Shown: piece after piece, positions 19,826 to 27,047 of the stretch
How positions within the stretch are numbered: the first letter of the stretch is position 1
Layout of the letters: every line of letters begins with the position of its first letter
Source: Chitinophagaceae bacterium
GTDB lineage: Bacteria; Bacteroidota; Bacteroidia; Chitinophagales; Chitinophagaceae
Length of the DNA: 39,066 nt
Reading direction: 5' to 3'
NCBI GenBank assembly: GCA_947374225.1
Contig: CANCAY010000016.1
Location: 1 to 39,066, forward strand
The notes under the pieces: model-generated
Seen by the model: only the letters and a program-made list of their open reading frames with translations
Told to the model about the DNA's origin: nothing
The model's database searches: none
Program-made: the position numbers and the translations under genes

Positions 19826-19855
19826 CAAATCTAATTCTCAAACCTACTTAAGCAA
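19826..19855 (-). promoter_or_regulatory. Promoter of the parE operon
   Basis: On the minus strand, TTG (19855-19853) and a perfect -7 box TAGATTTG (19833-19826) are separated by 19 bases, fitting the Bacteroidota consensus. No comparable promoter is evident in the short gaps further down the operon, so this may drive all six genes. Confidence 0.65.
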
Positions 19856-19880
19856 TCTAAAATGATACAAAAAAGGGCAA

Positions 19881-20444
19881 ATGTGGATAAAAGGATTAAA
19901 GTCTTATCTTTATACCATCAAAAACGAAGCAATATATCCCATAGTTGACCTAATTTTTATAAAAAATAGGGCTATCGAACTAGAATCAGAAAACCTCAAA
20001 TTTCAAGATTTCTTACGAAATTTGGATAGTTTAAGCCTAGATAAGGCAGTTTTTGACTTATTTGAGGCCATTTCCCCTAAAATTGAATGTACAACATGTG
20101 GTAATTGTTGCAAGAGTTTAATGGTAAACATTGACGAGGAGGAAGCAAACAATTTATCTGCACATTTAGGTCAAACTAGAACCGAATTTGATGAAAAATA
20201 CTTAGATAAGGGAGAATCTGGCAGAATGGTGGTGAATGCTATCCCCTGTCACTTTCTGGTTGGAAACAGCTGTTCAGTGTATGAACATCGATTTGCAGGT
20301 TGTAAAGAATTTCCTGCTTTCCACGTTCCAGACTTTAATAAAAGACTATTTACTACCTACATGCATTATGATAGATGTCCTATAATATTTAATGTTTTAG
20401 AGACTTTAAAAACAGACTTAGCATGGCAATCAGATTCGGAGTAG
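19881..20444 (+). CDS. YkgJ family cysteine-cluster protein
   Basis: This 187-residue cytoplasmic protein has the YkgJ/CxxCxxCC signature: ECTTCGNCCKSLM at about residues 71-83, then CHFLVGNSC, the invariant YEHRFAGCKEFP and a final Cys in YDRCPI. The cysteines probably bind zinc or an iron-sulfur cluster. The N-terminal 65 residues are helical and not part of the core. The family is widespread but without a settled role. Its last 22 bases overlap the DUF1343 gene, so the two are likely translated together. Confidence 0.85.
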   Translation: MWIKGLKSYLYTIKNEAIYPIVDLIFIKNRAIELESENLKFQDFLRNLDSLSLDKAVFDLFEAISPKIECTTCGNCCKSLMVNIDEEEANNLSAHLGQTRTEFDEKYLDKGESGRMVVNAIPCHFLVGNSCSVYEHRFAGCKEFPAFHVPDFNKRLFTTYMHYDRCPIIFNVLETLKTDLAWQSDSE

Positions 20445-21592
20445 ATCAAATTTTAACTCAAAATCCAACTTGGAAAAAAGAACGAATTGGATTCTTAACC
20501 AATGACGCTGCTAAAACCCATTTAGGAATCTCAAGTCGACAAGCTTTAATAGAAGCTGGTTTTAATATCACTATTTTATTTTCACCTGAACATGGTATTG
20601 ATACCAATGGTGCAGACGGTGTAAAAATGGATAATTGTAAAGACCCCATTACAAGTTTGCCCATAATAAGTTTATATGGAGCTAAGTTTATGCCATCAGC
20701 AGATGATTTACTTAACATTGACATATTGCTATTCGACGTTCCCGATGCAGGCACACGTTTTTATACCTACTTGTGGTCACTCACCTATTTTATAGAAGCT
20801 GCCGCAAAATATAATAAGAAAATTGTTGTTCTTGACAGACCTAATCCCTTAGGTGGTGATTTTGCTTTAGCAGAAGGCCCTTATCTTGATGCTTCTGAAG
20901 CTAGTTTTATAGGACGATTTAATATACCTGTGAAACATCAAGCTACCTATGGAGAATTAGCCAAGTATTTTAATGCTACTCAAAATTGGAATGCTAATTT
21001 AGAGGTTATTAAATGTGAACATTGGAATAGAAAGGATCTGTTTTTTGACTGGAATATGACTTGGACTAAAACATCACCAGCCATACAAAGTTTTGAAGCT
21101 TGTTTACAATATCCTGGATTGTGTTTTTTTGAAGCAACTAATGTATCTGTAGGTCGCGGCACGCCCTATTCTTTTGAATGGATTGGTGCTGAATGGTTTA
21201 ATTTACCTGCTTTGGCAATGGTTTGGCAGAATATGTTGAGAGAAGATATGAAAATTGAAACCATGAAATTGCCAATTATTTTGAACAATAATACAATTGA
21301 AACTAAGGGAATTAGAATAAAAGTAATTGACCCCTATAATTATGACGCCGTTTTAAATGGACTTTTATTATTAAAAATAATTAAAGACATTCACCCACAG
21401 GATTTTAAATGGGCAAATTATCCAACTGAGGCTAATCCAACAGGAGTAAATCATTTGTCGTTATTATTAGGTATTCCAGATGCAGAAAAAATATTTGACT
21501 TGCCATTACAAAATTGGCTGCAACAAATAGGTAAAATCTTGAGAGTAGAAGATTGGAAGCACAAAATTGAACCTTATTTACTTTACTCCTAA
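20423..21592 (+). CDS. DUF1343 protein, NamZ-like exo-beta-N-acetylmuramidase
   Basis: The 389 residues cover the whole DUF1343 (NamZ) fold. Recognisable segments are RIGFLTNDAAKT, the catalytic-region LFSPEHGID, DVPDAGTRFYTYLWSL, VVLDRPNPLGG, EGPYLD and GRGTPYSFEWIGAEW. Characterised members release MurNAc from peptidoglycan fragment ends. Most family members I know of are exported, whereas this one begins MAIRFGVDQIL with no signal peptide or lipobox, so it would act in the cytoplasm, for instance on recycled muropeptides, if the start is right. The frame is open upstream within the previous gene but encodes no export signal. Confidence 0.85.
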   Translation: MAIRFGVDQILTQNPTWKKERIGFLTNDAAKTHLGISSRQALIEAGFNITILFSPEHGIDTNGADGVKMDNCKDPITSLPIISLYGAKFMPSADDLLNIDILLFDVPDAGTRFYTYLWSLTYFIEAAAKYNKKIVVLDRPNPLGGDFALAEGPYLDASEASFIGRFNIPVKHQATYGELAKYFNATQNWNANLEVIKCEHWNRKDLFFDWNMTWTKTSPAIQSFEACLQYPGLCFFEATNVSVGRGTPYSFEWIGAEWFNLPALAMVWQNMLREDMKIETMKLPIILNNNTIETKGIRIKVIDPYNYDAVLNGLLLLKIIKDIHPQDFKWANYPTEANPTGVNHLSLLLGIPDAEKIFDLPLQNWLQQIGKILRVEDWKHKIEPYLLYS

Positions 21593-21610
21593 ATTAAATA
21601 AGTTATAAAA

Positions 21611-23995
21611 CTATTTATAGTATATGGCTATTAAATTAAAATCTTTATCGGTTGGCGTTCCTGCAATATCATAAGTTGTAATTATAATATTTGTTGGTTG
21701 AACATTTACAGAAATCATTCCAATACCATTTAAACTTGCAGTCGCTGAAGGTGCTAATGTATAGGAGGATTCACCAAAACTAACTGTATATACTCCTGTT
21801 CCATTTGTATGACTTACGGAAACATTGGTTCCGGATTTTGTATTTGAAGTAAAAGTTCCCAGTGCAGTACAAGATAAGAAATCGATTTTCATTGCTTTGT
21901 CACCAAATGACATACTCCCTTCTCCAGTTAAATAAAATTTAGAAATTGCAGCACCATTATGTATATCTAAAACTTTATCTGTGTCCAAGCTGGAACCTCT
22001 TTGTAATGTAACTGCTCCGGTAGTACTAGTTGTAATTTGAGGAACCGTTGAATTATTATAAGCTTGTTGTAAACTTCCAGTTGAAATACCCCCAGCAGCA
22101 CCAACTGCTTCACCAAACTTAGAAACCATTAAAAATTGTGCTTGTAATAAATTACTCAAATCGGTAGCATTGGCCCTAACAGATAAAATTCCTATTAACA
22201 CACCATTGTCTCTAAAGTTAGGAAACGTAATAAATGATTCAGTTTGTACTCCAGAAATAGCGTTTGCTAGAGAAGAATAATATACCTGACCATATTGAAC
22301 TCTTATCTCGCCGTTTTGTAGTAGAAAAATTCTTTGATTCGTTGCTCTAGTAGTTCCACCCACAAGCGTTACGGTGCCATTTACATCGTAATGAGTAGGA
22401 TCTATACTTGTCACATAAGAACTAATACCGTCTGATTGTGTTCTATATTTAAACGATGCCGCAGTTTGTGAATTTACCGGCAAAGTAGATGGACTTAATG
22501 GGTCAGTACTCCAACCAATACCTAATCCATAAACATTACCTGCAGAAGTATTGAATTGTAAATTTGCTCCGTTGGGAGATGGATATACTCCACCATTAAT
22601 TAAGTGTATGGGATCCCAAATATCTCTTAATTGAGAAGTGCCCGACATGACGATATCCGGCTGTGAATAGGCATTCACAAATTCAGTATGCTCCGTATGT
22701 GTCAACTTTCCTAAATATATTTTTTGCCTTCTTTGTTTTACAGTTGGAACTGTGTATTGGTATTCTAATACCCCACTGGCATTTAATAAAACATAAGTTT
22801 CGGTTCCACTAAGCATGTCAACCGTCAATCCATTTCCTCCAGGATATTTTACATAAGTAATTATAGGCGTATTTGGATTATTGGTATTGTCAACAATAAC
22901 AGCACTAACAGGGCCCACATTAAAAGTTGTAGCACCTGTAAGTGAAGGCAAACTAATACCGCCAAAAGATATGATACCAGTTGAAGCATTTTGAAGTAAA
23001 TTCTTATTCATGTAAGTTGAATCAAATCCAAAACCATAAGTATTATTGTCAATAGATCCATCAGCTTTCAAAAATTGATTAGCTGTTCCACCTTGTTTAA
23101 TAAATGTATTAGCTGTTAATGTTGACGAAAATGTTTTAGAACCCACTATTGTTTGAGTTGTAGTTAGGTCAACAAAGTTTTGAGTTGTCGAACCAGTACC
23201 TCCATGTGTAATATCAATAGTTGTTGCACTCCAGGTACCTTGTGTTATTGTTCCAATTGTTGCTAATTTGGAAATGGTTGTTAATGTAGCGGTGTCTAAA
23301 GCAGTAACGCTAGGACTAATTGATCCATCTACATAATCTTTTACAGCTTTCACTGTTGGATATTTGGTAATAGAACCTCCGTCTATTTGGATATTTGTTG
23401 ATTTGTTTTGTACATTTTCTTTCTCTGATAAGGCATGGAGGGAAGCAGTACTAATAGGTTTAGATAAATCAGAAGTATTGTTTACGCTATCTAAACTCAT
23501 TATAATTTTCAAAGTACTTAATGTTTTTGATCCAGTCCCCCCTTTTTCAACAGGTATTGTACCAATAATATTGTTTGCATGAACAGACGAAGCATAGATT
23601 GAATAGGGTACAAAATTTATTTTCTGTATGCCTAAAGTTAGAAAATTAATTGAATTTGAAGGGTCTATTTCTACTTGTAAATACTTATTTCCTGTTGACC
23701 AATCAATTAAATCATAATTTCCAACTACAATGATTCTATTATATTCATTAATACCAATAAGTATATTAAACAGTCCAACAATATTTGTACTGACAGATTT
23801 TATTTCTTGATACTCTATTTTCCCATCAATATCACCCTCTCTCAAAGTTAATCTTACTGTTATATTTTTATTTGGCAAAATTGAACCATCTGCATTTCTT
23901 GCTATTGCCTGAAAGTTAATACCAGTATTTGTTTGCGAATTAGCAGACAAAGAAAATAGTAATAAAATTATAAAAAGAGAATAAAATAATTTCAT
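21611..23995 (-). CDS. Secreted phage-tail-fibre-like surface protein
   Basis: The 794 residues start with a signal peptide ending SANSQ. Residues about 22-140 are a Bacteroidota surface-protein N-domain (TGINFQAIARNADGSILPN, then QKINFVPYSIYAS). Residues about 150-330 are linker repeats with VEKGGTGSKTL, THGGTGSTTQNFVDL and KQGGTANQFLKADGS, phrases shared with phage tail fibres. Residues about 380-650 resemble a phage receptor-binding/tail-fibre region (RRQKIYLGKLTHTEHTEFV, RDIWDPIHLINGGVYPSPNG, TNQRIFLLQNGEIRVQYGQ). The C-terminus is beta-rich, with no type IX sorting tail. It starts two bases after a small protein that does carry such a tail. Likely an adhesin; no enzyme motif seen. Confidence 0.7.
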   Translation of the reverse strand: MKLFYSLFIILLLFSLSANSQTNTGINFQAIARNADGSILPNKNITVRLTLREGDIDGKIEYQEIKSVSTNIVGLFNILIGINEYNRIIVVGNYDLIDWSTGNKYLQVEIDPSNSINFLTLGIQKINFVPYSIYASSVHANNIIGTIPVEKGGTGSKTLSTLKIIMSLDSVNNTSDLSKPISTASLHALSEKENVQNKSTNIQIDGGSITKYPTVKAVKDYVDGSISPSVTALDTATLTTISKLATIGTITQGTWSATTIDITHGGTGSTTQNFVDLTTTQTIVGSKTFSSTLTANTFIKQGGTANQFLKADGSIDNNTYGFGFDSTYMNKNLLQNASTGIISFGGISLPSLTGATTFNVGPVSAVIVDNTNNPNTPIITYVKYPGGNGLTVDMLSGTETYVLLNASGVLEYQYTVPTVKQRRQKIYLGKLTHTEHTEFVNAYSQPDIVMSGTSQLRDIWDPIHLINGGVYPSPNGANLQFNTSAGNVYGLGIGWSTDPLSPSTLPVNSQTAASFKYRTQSDGISSYVTSIDPTHYDVNGTVTLVGGTTRATNQRIFLLQNGEIRVQYGQVYYSSLANAISGVQTESFITFPNFRDNGVLIGILSVRANATDLSNLLQAQFLMVSKFGEAVGAAGGISTGSLQQAYNNSTVPQITTSTTGAVTLQRGSSLDTDKVLDIHNGAAISKFYLTGEGSMSFGDKAMKIDFLSCTALGTFTSNTKSGTNVSVSHTNGTGVYTVSFGESSYTLAPSATASLNGIGMISVNVQPTNIIITTYDIAGTPTDKDFNLIAIYYK

Positions 23996-23997
23996 AA

Positions 23998-24582
23998 TTA
24001 AAGTTTAATTATTTTAATAATTTTAGTTCGATATAAATTACCTTTTAATACATATCTTATTGAAAGAAGATATAAATTTGGAGCGTATTTTCCCATAGCA
24101 ATCGATTTAGAATAATGTACTTGTGTATTAAACTGCTCATCGTACAACTCTAATGAATTACCATTTTGATTCAACAAACTTATTGATAAAATTTTTAGAT
24201 TTAATTGTAATAATTGTATATGTAAGTCTGTTTTTACAGGATTGGGGTATACTTTAATATATTTTTGGATCGTGTCAATTTTCAAAGGGGCGACTCCGCT
24301 TGAGTAAATAATAGTCTCCAAGTCAAAGGACTGTAAGAAACCTGGCGTAATCAAAATAGTATTGAAATTTGAATATGGCGTTGAAAATACTTCGCCAATA
24401 TTCCAGTCAAACATATAATTAAAATTTGAGTAACTCCCACTTAATGAATTTGTACTAAGCGGGTCTGTATGTATATTATTACCAGATTGAGCAATGATTT
24501 TATTTGAAATAAAAACAAGCTGTAAAAATATAAAAATATAAAATAAATATTTGACTGACAATGCATCTGTATTTAGATACAC
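23998..24582 (-). CDS. Small secreted protein with type IX sorting tail
   Basis: This protein of at most 194 residues has a hydrophobic signal segment (KYLFYIFIFLQLVFISNKII then AQ), a short beta domain (FDWNIGEVFSTPYSNFNTIL, ITPGFLQSF) and a C-terminal type A sorting domain beginning IKVYPNPVKTDLHIQL and ending with a Lys-rich tail. It should be exported by Sec and anchored or released by the type IX system. No in-frame ATG is available: the frame opens with GTG at 24582 (TGA lies just upstream), and TTG at 24561 is an alternative. It ends two bases before the tail-fibre-like gene, forming a two-gene cassette. Confidence 0.75.
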   Translation of the reverse strand: MYLNTDALSVKYLFYIFIFLQLVFISNKIIAQSGNNIHTDPLSTNSLSGSYSNFNYMFDWNIGEVFSTPYSNFNTILITPGFLQSFDLETIIYSSGVAPLKIDTIQKYIKVYPNPVKTDLHIQLLQLNLKILSISLLNQNGNSLELYDEQFNTQVHYSKSIAMGKYAPNLYLLSIRYVLKGNLYRTKIIKIIKL

Positions 24583-24654
24583 TCAAGGTATTATTTATTA
24601 ATTACTCTCTTTATGACAATAGTCATGGTTTAAATTCAGTATTTAATGAGCAAA

Positions 24655-25845
24655 TTAAATAACAGTATTAGTGATTTTTTCTACTCTCTTAGTTCCTGCA
24701 TATAATTCATACTCTAATAATCGACAGTCAATGGTGGCATTGAAAAATTCTATTCTTCTACTAGGTTTTAAGCGAATTTTTTTAGCTAATTCAAGATTAC
24801 CAGTGAAAATATATCCAGTCATACCCTTGCATTGATTTTTCATAAAATCACCAATTCTAGCATAGGTAGCTTCTAATTCAACTTCCTCCCCTAGTCTTTC
24901 TCCATATTCTGGATTAAACATCACCACTGCACCTTCTTCAGGTTCAGGCATTTTAGTGGCTTCAAAATCGCAGACTTGAAATTCTATCAAATCGGATACA
25001 CCAGCAACTCCTGCATTAATTTTTGCAATATCAATTGCTTGCTTACTTATATCAGAAGCAATAATTTTAAGCGCTGGTAAACTTCTAACTTGTTCTTCTA
25101 TAACTATTCGCTCATTATAGTATACGTCCGGATTATATCCCAATAGATGCATAAAAGCATAATTAGCTCTCATTAATCCAGGGACTCTCTTTGTAGCAAT
25201 CAATGCAGCTTCTATTGCTAAAGTACCAGAACCACACATTGGATTAACGAATGCAGAAAACTTATTCCATTTAGTAGACATTATTGTTGCCGCAGCCAAG
25301 GCTTCCAACATAGGAGCTTTGCCTGGTAATTTGCGATATCCATGTCTAGCTATAGAATCTCCTGTGGTATCTAAGAATACCTCTGCTTCGTCATTTTTCC
25401 AGAACAAGTAAACTACAGCACCAGACAACTCAGAGCCAGTAGAAGGTCTCTTATTGGTCACTTCTCTCATTCTGTCTACTATGGCGTCTTTAACTCGTAA
25501 ATTGGAAAATAAATTAGTGGTGATAGAAGGATGGAAAACATTACTTGTTACAGAGAAATATCCATCAGGCGCAATCATCTTTTCCCAAGGTATTGTAACC
25601 AAATTTTTATATAGTTCGTTCGGATCATTACAAATAAAGGCTTTGATAGAATACATAACCTGACTAGCACATCGCAGGTTTAAGTTTAATCGTATACAAT
25701 CTTCTACTGTACCCGTAAGTTCTACCCCAGTTTGAAATACACGGTCAACATCAAAACCTAACCCAATCACCTCGGACCTTAAAGCTGGGGCTAACCATTT
25801 GTGACAGGTAATAATAATCTTGCTTTGGGTTTTGAATACTTGCAT
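24655..25845 (-). CDS. THUMP-domain rRNA (guanine-N2) methyltransferase, RlmL-like
   Basis: The 396 residues have an N-terminal ferredoxin-like/THUMP part (about 1-160) and a class I SAM methyltransferase domain. The domain shows FVNPMCGSGTLAIEAALIA (SAM-binding), KIIASDISKQAIDIAKINAG and the catalytic-loop motif MFNPEYGERLGEE. The family methylates guanine N2 in 23S rRNA, as the N-terminal half of E. coli RlmL does at G2445. The usual NPPYGER is NPEYGER here, which may be a lineage variant. A perfect -7 box at 25851-25858 lies only six bases before the ATG. Confidence 0.88.
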   Translation of the reverse strand: MQVFKTQSKIIITCHKWLAPALRSEVIGLGFDVDRVFQTGVELTGTVEDCIRLNLNLRCASQVMYSIKAFICNDPNELYKNLVTIPWEKMIAPDGYFSVTSNVFHPSITTNLFSNLRVKDAIVDRMREVTNKRPSTGSELSGAVVYLFWKNDEAEVFLDTTGDSIARHGYRKLPGKAPMLEALAAATIMSTKWNKFSAFVNPMCGSGTLAIEAALIATKRVPGLMRANYAFMHLLGYNPDVYYNERIVIEEQVRSLPALKIIASDISKQAIDIAKINAGVAGVSDLIEFQVCDFEATKMPEPEEGAVVMFNPEYGERLGEEVELEATYARIGDFMKNQCKGMTGYIFTGNLELAKKIRLKPSRRIEFFNATIDCRLLEYELYAGTKRVEKITNTVI

Positions 25846-25850
25846 AAATA

Positions 25851-25858
25851 CAAATTTA
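25851..25858 (-). promoter_or_regulatory. -7 promoter box immediately before the methyltransferase ATG
   Basis: TAAATTTG on the minus strand matches the Bacteroidota -7 consensus exactly. It ends six bases before the ATG at 25845, so the transcript would have almost no 5' leader. I found no TTG at the standard -33 distance, which lowers confidence. Confidence 0.4.
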
Positions 25859-25946
25859 GGTCAATCTTACTGCTATTTGAAAAATATTATACACTCATTT
25901 GAAATTGTTATTTGACTAGAATCAAGCTAAACCCAATTTACTGTCA

Positions 25947-25977
25947 TTGTTAATAGTGAAATTCAAAGATAATTTTG
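25947..25977 (+). promoter_or_regulatory. Promoter of the beta-helix surface gene
   Basis: TTG at 25947-25949 and a perfect TAATTTTG at 25970-25977 are separated by 20 bases. The expected transcription start, about 25983, leaves a leader of roughly 30 bases before ATG 26016. The open frame begins at this same TTG, which is therefore a -33 element and not a start codon. Confidence 0.65.
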
Positions 25978-26015
25978 GTTCAATTGAGATTTTACAATTA
26001 ATAATCTATGTTTTT

Positions 26016-27047
26016 ATGAAATATCCTAAACTATCTATTAGCATATTTATGCTCATTTTAAATTTGCTTTTTGTAAATGCACTATTAGCAAAAAATTACT
26101 ATGTCGACCCCTCCTCAACAGTGACTATAGTCAATGGAACAATCACCAATCCTTGGAAAACTATTGCACAAGTTAATTCGGGTACTACTACTTTATTACC
26201 GGGAGATTCCGTTTTATTTAAGAAAGGACAAATTTTTAGTGGAAGACTAATTATTAGTTCCTCAGGAAGTGCAACTAAACCAATCGTGTATTCAAGTTAT
26301 GGTACAGGGAATATGCCAGAATTCACTTACACAGCAACAGATCTTATCACATTAACAAATAGACAATATGTAATAATTGATGGTTTTAAAATGATTGATA
26401 GAACCATGAGTACAACTGATCATAGTATAACAGCAAAAATTAGTTACGCTGTAATATTAAATAATTCACCACACAATACCATTAGAAATTGTGATATAAG
26501 TTTGGTGGGTATCGCAATTACTACCGAAGAAGGATCTGATTTTACTACCATTGAGAATAACAATATTTATAATCTTCGTGCAGTTCGTAATACGGTTGGA
26601 GGAGACGACGATTATGGCGCAAATGCAATGGTAATTGGCACTTCATCTAATATCATAAAAAATAATATTTTTAAAGATTGTTGGGCTCCAAGCTATGACT
26701 ATGGATTTGACGGAGGTGCGGTTGAATTTTATGGCTCCACAATTAGTGAAAATATGATTACTAATAATTCGGCAATAAATTGCAATGGTTTTATTGAAAT
26801 TGGAAGTGGGAACTACGGAATTGCAACAAATAACCTAATTGCATATAATAAAATATTGAATTGTGGCACCATTGGAGCCTTTCATAATAAAATTGATGGA
26901 TTTTCTATTAGAACAGACAACTTAAAAATATATAATAATGTGATTGTAGATACTAAGAAACAGTTTAACCCAATTACATCCATGTTTTGGTATGCCGATC
27001 CAACAAAAGTGGATGTGGTAATAATGAAAAATAATATTATTTGGTAG
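26016..27047 (+). CDS. Beta-helix protein, 5' fragment with signal peptide
   Basis: This piece encodes 343 residues, ending at the premature TAG. It holds the signal peptide and about 317 residues of unit A, a right-handed parallel beta-helix (repeating N-x-I and N-N-I-Y-N-L rungs such as TIRNCDISLVGIAI, TTIENNNIYNLRAV). ATG 26016 is preferred over the upstream TTG at 25947. Alone it would reach the periplasm but lacks the sorting tail. Confidence 0.7.
   Translation: MKYPKLSISIFMLILNLLFVNALLAKNYYVDPSSTVTIVNGTITNPWKTIAQVNSGTTTLLPGDSVLFKKGQIFSGRLIISSSGSATKPIVYSSYGTGNMPEFTYTATDLITLTNRQYVIIDGFKMIDRTMSTTDHSITAKISYAVILNNSPHNTIRNCDISLVGIAITTEEGSDFTTIENNNIYNLRAVRNTVGGDDDYGANAMVIGTSSNIIKNNIFKDCWAPSYDYGFDGGAVEFYGSTISENMITNNSAINCNGFIEIGSGNYGIATNNLIAYNKILNCGTIGAFHNKIDGFSIRTDNLKIYNNVIVDTKKQFNPITSMFWYADPTKVDVVIMKNNIIW

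Noticed and set aside
21611..23995. Prophage tail gene
   Set aside because: It has a signal peptide and Bacteroidota surface N-domain, and no capsid, terminase, lysis or integrase gene is nearby.
27045..27047. Reassignment of TAG to an amino acid in this organism
   Set aside because: TAG closes cinA, the YkgJ gene and the gene ending at 34159 at sensible family lengths, so TAG is a normal stop here.
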